From the NCBI GenBank assembly GCA_902810755.1, contig CADDYT010000007.1, positions 1 through 64,000 on the forward strand: a stretch of DNA of 64,000 nucleotides, written 5' to 3'. The notes under the pieces were generated by a model. That model made no database searches and had not been told where the DNA came from. It saw only the letters and a list, made by a program, of their open reading frames with translations. The stretch comes from Chloroflexota bacterium (GTDB lineage: Bacteria > Chloroflexota > Ktedonobacteria > Ktedonobacterales > Ktedonobacteraceae). A program made the position numbers and the translations under genes. Numbering within the stretch: position 1 is the stretch's first letter; every line of letters starts with the position of its first letter. Positions 55,500-64,000 of the stretch are shown one piece after another.

Positions 55500-56017
55500 C
55501 GGCAGAAACATGACTCCGGTGCAGCACAGGTACTTACACTGCATACAACCCTGCGGCCCTTCCCCCTGTCCTAGGCATTACCCCAGGCGTTCGGGTACTA
55601 TGGCCGCTCCGTCGCCATAAGCCTCTCGGCTCGTAGGCGATCCCGAAGTTCACTCGCTTCCCTGGTTCGTCCGTAGGTTCGTCGTTCGGCGGTTAGCTTG
55701 GTCATTCCAAGTCCCCTTGGGGAGAGCATTTACGATAAGGCTGCCACTCTTACCGCAACCCCAAGCAGAGGTAATAGCACCATCATCCTCTGGTCGACGT
55801 ACTACAACGAGTCGCCTGACGTTCGCCCAATGCAGGGCTAACCATAGGCGGCCTAGCTCGCACAGCATCTTGGGAGCGGGTGCTTCCCTCACTGCGCTTT
55901 CAATCCATGCTCCTGTTCCCTTTGGCTTTCGCCTCCAAGTTAGGAAGTGCTTTACTCACCTTTGCTCCTGTGAGGCTGGACTCCTCCAGCAAGGAAAACG
56001 AGTGCGCATCGGCGCAC
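55500..56017 (-). mobile_element. 5' portion of a group II intron ribozyme, reverse-transcriptase gene lost
   Basis: Read on the minus strand, the segment begins GTGCGCCGATGCGCAC at 56017, consistent with the GUGYG 5' end of group II introns. Toward its far end come stretches I recognise from the ribozyme before the reverse-transcriptase frame: CCAAGGGGACTTGG, GCGAGTGAACTTCGGGA, GAGCCGAGAGGCTTATGG, CGACGGAGCGGCCATAGTA and ACAGGGGGAAGGG. No reverse transcriptase and no domain V hairpin follows; the sequence ends near 55500 against unrelated DNA. It is a relic that could no longer splice alone. A hairpin (CCTGGAAC / GTTCCAGG, 56039-56063) lies just upstream of the 5' end, reminiscent of the terminator stems some introns target. 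The left boundary is approximate. Confidence 0.65.
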
Positions 56018-56076
56018 GACAGCTTACGTAGCGATACCCCTGGAACGGGCAAGGGGTTCCAGGCCGGAACAGGTAT

Positions 56077-56376
56077 CTATCGGCTTCGGGAAACCGAGGC
56101 GGTGGAGAGGACGTGAAGGGCCTCAAGTGCCTCGCCGAGGGCTTCAGAGGGTGAACAGGCGACGCCATGCGCCTTTCCTACGGCAACATACCATTCATAA
56201 TAGGTAACGCCGAAACAGGTCGTCAGGGGGACAATCTCGACAGGAATGGTGGATTGTGGGCAGATGGCAATGATGGCTTGTTCGCGTTCCTTTGCTTCAG
56301 TGTCCATATTTGTTTCATCAGATTCTCGACCTGCGGATACCCCTGGCTTGAGCTGTGGGGGCATTTGACTGTCCAT
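56077..56376 (-). CDS. small acidic protein next to the intron fragment
   Basis: The 99-residue protein starts at ATG 56376 with a strong ribosome site (aaaggag) 8 bp upstream. It is acidic at the N-terminus (GRESDETNMDTEAKEREQAI), followed by a compact region with CPQSTIPVEIVPLTTCFGVTYY and a helix (SEALGEALEALHVLS). No family is recognised. The gene ends 60 bp before the intron's 5' end, so the intron may have inserted just downstream of it, past its hairpin. An upstream GTG at 56454 is possible but lacks a ribosome site. The region 56377-56814 on its other side holds nothing I can assign. Confidence 0.5.
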   Translation of the reverse strand: MDSQMPPQLKPGVSAGRESDETNMDTEAKEREQAIIAICPQSTIPVEIVPLTTCFGVTYYEWYVAVGKAHGVACSPSEALGEALEALHVLSTASVSRSR

Positions 56377-56814
56377 AGAGGGACTCCTTTCCAAACAGGC
56401 AGGTGGCAGAGAGGTGCTCTGGAGTGACACGTCCTGTATTGAAAATGAATGCACAACGATGACACACGATCATTGACTGGCATCAAGGTACCATTCTTTC
56501 GGTATCGAGTCAAAACGGTAAAAAAGACGGAGGTAAACTTCAAAGAACAGCAGAGAACACCTACGAACACTATGCCCGTAATACTCGCTTGAAAAACCCA
56601 TATCCTCGCTGATGCATGAAAGGAGAGCTTCTTATAGTTATAGGATAGACGCATGAAGATCGAGCAGGGGTGACCGCCCTGGTTCTCGAGCAAACAATTG
56701 ACGGACACTGGCATGCTCAACTATATTGCCGTTGGCTCATCCATGCGGTACACTAGGCCATAACAAACATGCGTGGGCAGTAAGCGACGAACAGGAGCCT
56801 AATGAGGATGAAGC

Positions 56815-57603
<789 letters not shown>

Positions 57604-57724
57604 TGAAATGAAAGGAGGTGATGAAAGGCGAAAGCTGAAGAGTAACCCATGGAGGTAGCAATCCATTTAATATTGTCATTATGAGCAATTCATGCTCATA
57701 CGAGTATCAGGGAGGAGAATACCT

Positions 57725-58978
57725 ATGCTATACAATGAACCATGTAAAGCAGGTCGCTTACAGGTTGATGAGACATCAGTGAAGGTGGTAGCACCTTTTA
57801 ATAAGCTAGTATGGTCAATACCACGTAAGGATGTGACGTATATTGCGCTGAAAAAAGGTGCGATGATGGCGGACCTCACAATTTATACAGCATACAATCT
57901 TTTTCCCGCGAATTTTATGGCGAAACAAAATGCTGAGAAGTTTCTGGAGTTTTTTCCGAATGTTCCTGTAGGGCCAGAACTACAGGGAGGATTCCCACTG
58001 TCCTCGCAGCAGACAGGGAATGCTTCGCAGCCACAACCACAGGGGCAAGGGCAACCATCGACTGATCAGACAGGAGTACCGCAAGCTGACTCACTACCCC
58101 CAACATCCTCTGCATCACTGCCTTCAAGCGCTCAGGGACAAACACCATCACCAGCGTCCGGTCAGCTCTCCCCATATCCTCAATATCCACAGGCTGGGCA
58201 ATATCTACCTGGTCAACCACTAACATATCCACCAGGATCAGGGATGATGCCACCAAAGCCGCCGCGCAAGAAATTGAGTCGCCGCACATGGGCTATCATT
58301 GGGACAATTGTGTTGATTTTCATTATTATTGCAGCAGTGAGTAATGGCACGAAGAACACTAATAATACTACAACAGGGGGTACTTCAACGCAATCCGCAT
58401 TGCAGGCGACCACACAACCAACTACACAACCAACGGTCGCTCAGACTCCAACTCCGACACCGACAAAGGCTCCTACGCCCACGCCTACGCCTTCATTCGT
58501 AACCTTTGGGGATGGAATATATCAAGTCGGTAAAGATATCCAACCGGGTACCTATCGCACACGGACTGGATCCCCAGGATGTTACTATGAGAGGCTGAGC
58601 GGATTCAGCGGCTCACTTAGCGATATCATTGCCAATAATAATACCGATAATCCCGCTATTGTCACCATTAGCGCGACAGATAAAGGCTTCTCTTCCCAGA
58701 ATTGTGGCACCTGGACAAGTGATTTGTCACAAATCACCGCCAGCAAAACCAGCTTTGGCGATGGCATGTACATCGTGGGTACTGATATCACTCCGGGAAC
58801 GTACAAAAATACGGGTGTTACCGGATGCTACTACGCCAGGTTAAGTGGATTTGGCAACACGACAGATGATATTATCGCCAATAATAATACTGACTCTCAG
58901 GCCATTGTCACCATCGTCGGCACCGATAAAGGCTTTCAGTCGAATGGATGCGGTACATGGACGCTAATAAATAGTTGA
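57725..58978 (+). CDS. membrane protein with two tandem extracytoplasmic repeats
   Basis: The 417-residue protein starts at ATG 57725 (ggaggag upstream). The N-terminal 85 residues are beta-rich (RLQVDETSVKVVAPFNKLVW, VTYIALKKGAMMADLTIYTA), like a PH-type domain. A Pro/Gln/Ser-rich linker reaches one membrane span (AIIGTIVLIFIIIAAV near 200). A Thr/Pro-rich stalk then leads to two repeats of about 75 residues: FGDGIYQVGKDIQPGTY...GCYYERLSGF...IIANNNTDNPAIVTI...DKGF...CGTW, and a second copy with the same landmarks. The repeats look like a surface binding module. It lies between the methylase remnant and DUF499, so it may be a passenger. Confidence 0.75.
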   Translation: MLYNEPCKAGRLQVDETSVKVVAPFNKLVWSIPRKDVTYIALKKGAMMADLTIYTAYNLFPANFMAKQNAEKFLEFFPNVPVGPELQGGFPLSSQQTGNASQPQPQGQGQPSTDQTGVPQADSLPPTSSASLPSSAQGQTPSPASGQLSPYPQYPQAGQYLPGQPLTYPPGSGMMPPKPPRKKLSRRTWAIIGTIVLIFIIIAAVSNGTKNTNNTTTGGTSTQSALQATTQPTTQPTVAQTPTPTPTKAPTPTPTPSFVTFGDGIYQVGKDIQPGTYRTRTGSPGCYYERLSGFSGSLSDIIANNNTDNPAIVTISATDKGFSSQNCGTWTSDLSQITASKTSFGDGMYIVGTDITPGTYKNTGVTGCYYARLSGFGNTTDDIIANNNTDSQAIVTIVGTDKGFQSNGCGTWTLINS

Positions 58979-58996
58979 GCCAGAGGGACACAACAT

Positions 58997-61900
58997 ATGG
59001 CACAAAGCAATCACGAGCGCGTGGGACGCGCGTTAGAACTGTTGAATACCGGTCTCAAACCGTTTGTCGAGCGGGAGATGCAGGCGAAGTATGGGGCGCG
59101 CTGGCCGTATGAGGCCGCCACGTCCTTACGCGAACAGCACCTTGCCGAGAACGAGGATGGCATCCGCCTGGATACCCAGGGGCTTTTGCTGCTCATGTGG
59201 GATCAATGGACGCCCGTCTTTAGTAAGGTGCTGGGCCACGCCGAACGTAGCCTGATCAGCGAATTGCGTACCACGCGCAATCAATGGGCGCACCAGGAAG
59301 CCTTTAGCACCGATGATGCCTACCGCGCTCTCGACAGCATGCAGCGCCTGCTTACTGCCATCTCCGCCTCAACACAGGCCAACGAGTTGGAACGACAGAA
59401 GTATGAACTGATGCGCCAGCGTTTTGAAGAGCAGGCACGCCATGAGACGCGCAAAGGCTCAACCGCTCCACTGGAAGGACGCCCCTTGAGCGGATTGCGT
59501 CCCTGGCGCGAGATTGTCACGCCGCACCCCGACGTAGCCAGAGGTAGCTACCAGCAGGCCGAGTTTGCCGCTGACCTGGCCCAGGTGCATCAGGGCATCG
59601 GCTCCGACGAGTACCGTGTGCCGCGCGACTTCTTTCAGCGTACTTATCTGACCTATGGTCTGCGCAAACTGCTCGTCACCGCGCTCCAACGCCTGAGTGG
59701 CACGGGCGGTGATCCCGTGGTTGACCTGCAAACCAACTTCGGCGGCGGCAAAACGCACTCGCTGCTGGCCCTCTATCATCTCTTCTCCGGCGTCCCCGTT
59801 GCCGATCTGGTGGGCATGGAACCCGTGCTGACCGAAGCTGGCGTCGCCCGTCCCCCAGAGGCGCGGCGCGCCGTGCTGGTCGGCTACGCACTTTCCCCTG
59901 GTCAGCTGACACGCAAGCCGGATGGGTGCCTCGTCCACACGCTGTGGGGCGAACTGGCCTGGCAACTGCTGGGTCAGGAGGGCTACGCCCTGGTGGCCGA
60001 GGCCGACCGGCAAGGCGTCAGCCCCGGCTCCGAGGTGCTGCGCGCCCTCTTTGTCAGAGCCGCGCCTTGCCTCATCCTGATTGACGAATGGGTGGTCTTT
60101 GCCCGTCAACTCTACGGCGTCTCCGGCCTGCCTGCCGGTTCGTTTGATGCCAACCTCAGCTTTGCGCAGTCGCTGACCGAGGCCGCCAAAGCCGCCCCGC
60201 GCACGCTGGTCGTGGCTTCCATCCCCGCTTCGGATACCGAGGTCGGCGGCGAGGGCGGACGCGAGGCCATGATTCGCCTCAAGAATATCTTTGGGCGCAT
60301 CGAGTCGCCGTGGCGTCCGGCGGAGACCGAAGAGGGCTATGAGATTGTGCGCCGCCGCCTCTTCCAGCCCATCACCGACCCGGCGCTGTTCGTGGCCCGC
60401 GATGCCGTCGCCAAAGCCTTTGTGGACTCTTATCGCAGCCAGCCACAGGATTTTCCCGCCGAGTGCCGTGAGAGCAGCTATGAGCACCGCATCAAAACTT
60501 CCTATCCCATTCATCCCGAACTGTTCGACCGACTCTACAAGGACTGGTCTACCATCGACCAGTTCCAGCGCACACGCGGCGTGCTGCGTCTGATGGCTGC
60601 CGTCGTGCATACGCTGTGGGAACACCAGGATAGCGGCCTGCTGATTCTGCCCGCCAGTGTGCCGATCAACGTCAATAGCGTGCAATTCGAGCTGACCCGC
60701 TATCTGGAGAATAGCTGGGTGCCGGTGATCGAGAAGGATGTCGATGGCCCACATTCGCTGCCGCTGCACCTGGACAATGAGAATAGTGTGCTGGGACGCT
60801 ACTCAGCCAGTCGCCGCGTGGCGCGCACCATTTTTCTCGGCTCGGCCCCTATTCCGCAGAATCCCAACAAGGGCCTGACCGAAGAGCGCATTCAGCTCGG
60901 CTCGGTGCAGCCGGGCGAGAGTATCGCCACTTTCGGTGATGCCTTGCGCCGCCTCTCCGATCAGGCCACGCATCTCTATGTGAACGGACAACGCTACTGG
61001 TATGCTACGCAACCCAGCGTCACTCGTTTAGCGCAAGATCGAGCGGCGCAACTCGACGAGGAAGCGGTCTACGAGTTCATCAGACAACGCCTGCATCATG
61101 AGCAGAAGACGCCTGGTGACTTTGGGCGGGTCCATCCTTGCCCGCTCTCCACGGGCGATGTGGCCGACGATGATGCCGCTGTGCGCCTGGTGCTGCTGCG
61201 ACCCCAGGTCACGCACGCGCTGCGCGATCAGCAGAGTTCGGCACGCGAAGAGGCGAAAAAGCTGCTGAACCTCCGAGGTAATACGCGGCGCAACTATCGC
61301 AATACACTGCTCTTCCTGGCGGCAGACCGCAACCGTTTAGAAGACCTCAAGCAGGGCGTGCGCCAGTTTCTGGCCTGGGACTCCATTGTTCAGGAGAGCG
61401 AGACGCTTAACCTGGATACGTTCCAGCGCAATCAGGCGCACAGCAAGCGTGAGGAGGCCAGCAAGAGCATTGAGGCGCGCATTCCCGAAACGTATATCTG
61501 GCTGCTCGTGCCAGACCAGCCCGACCCGCGCAAGCCCGATGAACTGCAAGAGCTGAAGTTGCAACCGCAACCGCAGGTGTCGCTGGCCCAGAACGCCAGT
61601 CGTCGCCTCAAAACGGAAGAGATGCTGATGACGCAACTGGCCGGAACGCGCTTGCGCTACGAACTGGATCGCATCCCGCTCTGGAAGGGCCATCATATCA
61701 GTATCAAAGAGTTGGCCGACTACTTTGCGCGTTATGTCTACCTGCCACGCCTGAAAAACACTGAGGTGCTGCTGAGTGCCATTCGTGACGGGGTGGCCTT
61801 GCCGGAGTGGGCACGCGAAACCTTTGCCTATGCCGATAGGTGGGACGCGGAGCAAAACCGTTATCTGGGGCTGAAAGCTGGTCAGGCCATCACGGTTGGC

Positions 61901-62413
61901 ATCACCGCCAGTAACGTGCTGGTCAAACCCGAAGCCGCGCTGGCGCAACGGCAGGCCGATGAAGCCGCTCGTCTGGCAGCGGAAAAGGCCGCACAAACGA
62001 TCAGCAGCGCAATGACTTATAACGAGCCGCAGGCACGTGCTAGCTCTGTGGTGGTCGAGCGTGGCGGGGCCAGCGTGCTCCAGCCCCCCTCTCACCCAGG
62101 CAGCCCACAGGCTTCGAGGGAGTCACCAACCATACCAGCGCTCTTCCCCCCCTCGTCGGCGAGGGTGGATGAGTCACCTTATCACCGTTTCTACGGCTCG
62201 GTGCAGATCGACCCGCGCCGCATGGCCAGTGACGCGGGCAAGATCATGGAAGAGGTGGTGAAACATCTGACCAGCCTGCCCCACGCCAGCGTCACCATCA
62301 CAGTAGAAATCCAGGCCCTGCTCCCTGATGGCGTTCCCGCTGAGGTGGTGCGCACAGTCAGCGAAAACTGCCGCACCTTGCGCTTTGAGAGTCATGGATT
62401 TGAGGAAGAGTGA
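58997..62413 (+). CDS. HEPN-DUF499 ATPase (defence-island family)
   Basis: The 1138-residue protein starts at ATG 58997. Residues about 1-140 form a helical domain containing ERSLISELRTTRNQWAHQ, where R-N-x-x-x-H matches the Swt1/HEPN-type motif, so a ribonuclease-like function is possible. The DUF499 ATPase region follows: NFGGGKTHSLLALYHL near residue 250 (Walker A), LILIDEWVVFARQL near 363 (Walker B), and TLVVASIPASDTE. The C-terminal part has a long charged region, a Pro/Ser linker (about 1040-1070) and a small terminal domain. DUF499 proteins are known as partners of DUF1156 methylases in phage-defence islands. The gene is intact even though its methylase partner is truncated. The start lies 18 bp after the repeat protein's stop. 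Confidence 0.8.
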   Translation: MAQSNHERVGRALELLNTGLKPFVEREMQAKYGARWPYEAATSLREQHLAENEDGIRLDTQGLLLLMWDQWTPVFSKVLGHAERSLISELRTTRNQWAHQEAFSTDDAYRALDSMQRLLTAISASTQANELERQKYELMRQRFEEQARHETRKGSTAPLEGRPLSGLRPWREIVTPHPDVARGSYQQAEFAADLAQVHQGIGSDEYRVPRDFFQRTYLTYGLRKLLVTALQRLSGTGGDPVVDLQTNFGGGKTHSLLALYHLFSGVPVADLVGMEPVLTEAGVARPPEARRAVLVGYALSPGQLTRKPDGCLVHTLWGELAWQLLGQEGYALVAEADRQGVSPGSEVLRALFVRAAPCLILIDEWVVFARQLYGVSGLPAGSFDANLSFAQSLTEAAKAAPRTLVVASIPASDTEVGGEGGREAMIRLKNIFGRIESPWRPAETEEGYEIVRRRLFQPITDPALFVARDAVAKAFVDSYRSQPQDFPAECRESSYEHRIKTSYPIHPELFDRLYKDWSTIDQFQRTRGVLRLMAAVVHTLWEHQDSGLLILPASVPINVNSVQFELTRYLENSWVPVIEKDVDGPHSLPLHLDNENSVLGRYSASRRVARTIFLGSAPIPQNPNKGLTEERIQLGSVQPGESIATFGDALRRLSDQATHLYVNGQRYWYATQPSVTRLAQDRAAQLDEEAVYEFIRQRLHHEQKTPGDFGRVHPCPLSTGDVADDDAAVRLVLLRPQVTHALRDQQSSAREEAKKLLNLRGNTRRNYRNTLLFLAADRNRLEDLKQGVRQFLAWDSIVQESETLNLDTFQRNQAHSKREEASKSIEARIPETYIWLLVPDQPDPRKPDELQELKLQPQPQVSLAQNASRRLKTEEMLMTQLAGTRLRYELDRIPLWKGHHISIKELADYFARYVYLPRLKNTEVLLSAIRDGVALPEWARETFAYADRWDAEQNRYLGLKAGQAITVGITASNVLVKPEAALAQRQADEAARLAAEKAAQTISSAMTYNEPQARASSVVVERGGASVLQPPSHPGSPQASRESPTIPALFPPSSARVDESPYHRFYGSVQIDPRRMASDAGKIMEEVVKHLTSLPHASVTITVEIQALLPDGVPAEVVRTVSENCRTLRFESHGFEEE

Positions 62414-62531
62414 GCAGCAGAGAGCAGCGAGCTGGAGCAAGTATCACGAGCAGATGGATGAAAGACGATGTACCAGCTACTCAACAGGGCTATGATACGT
62501 CGTATCTGACCGTCAGAAAGACGTTGACAGG

Positions 62532-62708
62532 CTATTGCTGCCCCTGCGTCTGTTGTTCGGTCAGGAGCGAGGCAAAGACCGCGATACTCTCACGAGAGCT
62601 ATATTGCAGGCGATTGAAATGTTCGTGGTTGGGCAAGGTTGGAAACGCCGACCGCAAGAGAGCCAGCGCGTAGCGGTAAAAGATGCGTTCGCCAGGAAAC
62701 GCGCCCAT
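62532..62708 (-). pseudogene. transposase N-terminal remnant
   Basis: A 58-codon minus-strand frame reads FPGERIFYRYALALLRSAFP, then TLPNHEHFNRLQ. This resembles the N-terminal region of IS4/IS982-like transposases found in Chloroflexota, where a phrase like RSLFPxLPxxxxFNR precedes the catalytic domain. The DDE domain is missing and the frame stops at 62532, so it is dead. No terminal inverted repeats are recognised nearby. Confidence 0.35.
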
Positions 62709-63445
62709 TGCCTAAAGACCACCAGAGGCACCACCTCGCTACGCGGCGGCGAGGCGGCTGATCCAGGGCAGTGCTTCTGCGTAAAGCCTGCCGATTCAAA
62801 CTTTCGCGTACAGTTTTCAGGTTTAGATGCGCTGGCCTCTAGCACATTGTTGAGATTGTGAGCATTATGCTGTAGTGAGGAATCGAACTGAAATTCTCGT
62901 TTAAACATTGGGACATGTAAAGATAGTTGACACAATATTTTGTACTCTATTGATGTATTAACTACTATATATTGTCTGAAGCAAAAATCTGAATCAGGCG
63001 ATAGTAGGTGTACTCTACCAAAAAGTACGAACCTATATCTCTAGGTAAGGAAGAAGGGTGTATATCCTTTCTTCCTTACAGGAACTGAACCGATATCTTT
63101 ACACTTTGCTCACGACTGAGTAGTCGGCGGCGAACCAGCCGGGTGAGGGGGTGTGCGGCGCACAGGTGATGATGATCTTCGCTTCTTTCGTCGCCGAGAG
63201 GGCTGGGGAGTTCGGGAAAGAAGTCTGGTAATGGCATCGACAAAGTCGCAGAGCGTTTCTGAGGTACGACGAGGATGCGTGTAAATTGCTATCATAGCCC
63301 CATAGAGTGGCTTCATAGGCTGATCGAGCATCGAGCATCAGAAGCAAGAGCGTATTGATGAAATGCATAAAAGATAGGTTAAAACCGCTTTTGTGACGCT
63401 TCTGCGTGGTTTCATCCGTCAACGGTGAGAACATTCGTGCCTTGT

Positions 63446-63481
63446 GAGAGATTTTTGCACGTATCCTGAGCTTACCTCATG
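63446..63481 (+). repeat. imperfect 36-bp direct repeat, left copy
   Basis: This copy shares 29 of 36 bases with 63849-63884, both containing a perfect CACGTATCCTG core. The copies lie about 400 bp apart on the same strand and bracket the possible 60-codon gene. They may be duplicated promoter or gene-end sequences, or traces of a small repeat element. Confidence 0.5.
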
Positions 63482-63848
63482 CTGAGGCACACCACCAGAA
63501 AGCGTTGATGCACATCAATACCTGCGCACCGTTGATAGAGGACCTGCATACTCACTGCTCCTTTCTCTTGAAGTCACGTCGATGCGGCATCCTCCCAGGG
63601 GGTGTCTGTTTGTGTTCAGTGTCTTCTTCGTGTTCTCATACTCAGTCTTGCACTGGTGAGGCGACAGGGAGTGGTTCGTCCAGACACCTCAGTACAGTTT
63701 CAAAAGCACGCTCTGAGGCGGTATACTGTTGGTCGTCTTCTCTCCGGGAGGAGCCACCTTCGAGGATACTCTTTTTCATCGGGAGTGGTGCGCCTACGGC
63801 GCATGATGTTTCAACTCTCGGCATGGTGTCCTTCCAAAGCTTTGCTGT

Positions 63849-63884
63849 GATAGAATTTTACACGTATCCTGGGCCTAGCTCAAG
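63849..63884 (+). repeat. imperfect 36-bp direct repeat, right copy
   Basis: This is the second copy of the repeat at 63446-63481, with the same CACGTATCCTG core. It lies 45 bp before the ribosome site of the gene that starts at 63929, so it might carry regulatory information for that gene. Confidence 0.5.
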
Positions 63885-63928
63885 AGAACTTTTACTGTGA
63901 AATTATGAGAATAAGAAGGAGATGAGGT

Positions 63929-64000
63929 ATGATATCTAGATATGGCAAATGGCATGCTTTTTACGCCCCGTTCTCTTTGCTCATAAGTATGCTGCTTGTC
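63929..64000 (+). CDS. start of a membrane or exported protein, truncated by the window end
   Basis: ATG 63929 is preceded 7 bp upstream by aaggagatg, a strong ribosome site. The 24 visible codons (MISRYGKWHAFYAPFSLLIS, then MLLV) show a basic N-terminus followed by a hydrophobic run, as in a signal peptide or first membrane span. Nothing more can be said from so short a piece. Confidence 0.45.
   Translation, partial: MISRYGKWHAFYAPFSLLISMLLV

Larger units (their letters stand above)
62709..63928. other. mostly non-coding region with degraded short frames
   Basis: This stretch contains several short open frames on both strands, none with a convincing product. The best is a 60-codon minus-strand frame at 63642-63824 (ggaagga before ATG 63824; MPRVETSCAVGAPLPMKKSI), which could be a small gene but has no recognisable motif. 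AT-rich and GC-rich segments alternate, as in regions built from insertion debris. An imperfect direct repeat lies near its right end. Confidence 0.35.

Noticed and set aside
59459..60769. Minus-strand 436-codon frame inside the DUF499 gene
   Set aside because: It is an antisense shadow of a high-GC gene whose sense frame has Walker A and B motifs.

Overview
The window looks like a mobile, accessory region from a GC-rich, probably monoderm bacterium. The closest fit I can suggest is a soil Chloroflexota of the Ktedonobacteria type. That assignment is inference, from a conjugation set with a PrgI-type protein, a CHAP hydrolase and a replication-relaxation protein, and from an MJ_1487-type radical SAM protein. 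There is no rRNA, tRNA or CRISPR array that I can see.

Layout. (1) 1-5.1 kb, minus strand: accessory genes of a conjugative or phage-like element, namely a partial P-loop ATPase, a membrane protein, small proteins and a phage-type cytosine-C5 methyltransferase. A second conserved reading frame appears to overlap the methyltransferase. (2) 5.8-11.7 kb, plus strand: a tandem excisionase-like DNA-binding protein; a tightly coupled operon of XRE-HEAT regulator, radical SAM enzyme and M20 peptidase behind an inverted-repeat operator; and a UPF0175/DUF3368 toxin-antitoxin pair. (3) 11.8-30.2 kb, minus strand: a defence island. It holds an HNH-like protein; a four-gene DISARM-like operon (giant DUF1998 helicase with a C-terminal nuclease-like domain, DrmD-like SNF2 helicase, zinc-ribbon membrane protein, N6-adenine methylase); a complete Hachiman/AbpAB-like HamA-HamB pair; and the severed 3' tail of a second adenine methylase. 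(4) 30.2-32.6 kb: a membrane-anchored protein and a frameshifted gene. (5) 32.8-46.6 kb, minus strand: a type IV secretion cluster (replication-relaxation protein, TraG/VirD4-like and VirB4-like ATPases, PrgI, VirB2-like, CHAP hydrolase, VirB6-like, lipoprotein) followed by a membrane-bound XRE protein. (6) 46.8-53.5 kb: alpha/beta hydrolase, PP2C phosphatase, then a plus-strand operon of an EamA-LOG fusion, a LOG protein and a lactate-permease-like protein. (7) 53.7-56.4 kb: recombination debris (N-terminal integrase fragment, broken RadC, 5' part of a group II intron) with small unknown genes. (8) 56.8-62.4 kb, plus strand: the surviving C-terminus of a DUF1156 DNA methylase, a membrane protein with two tandem repeats, and an intact HEPN-DUF499 ATPase. 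(9) 62.4-64 kb: largely non-coding, with a transposase remnant, a direct repeat and the start of another gene.

How it fits together. The two defence blocks (12.7-25.5 kb and 56.8-62.4 kb) hold families that tend to occur in the same phage-defence islands: DUF1998 helicase, SNF2 helicase, adenine methylase, DUF1156, DUF499. Here they lie on either side of the conjugation cluster and on opposite strands. I think the island was assembled or split by element insertion, leaving two methylase relics, at 30.0 and 56.8 kb. The left block looks intact and has a clear sigma-70-like promoter. It has no PLD gene (DrmC), it joins helicase, DUF1998 and nuclease-like modules in one chain, and it includes an unexpected membrane zinc-ribbon protein. 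That block is the best candidate for a poorly described system.

All family names come from motif recognition by eye; no database search was possible.
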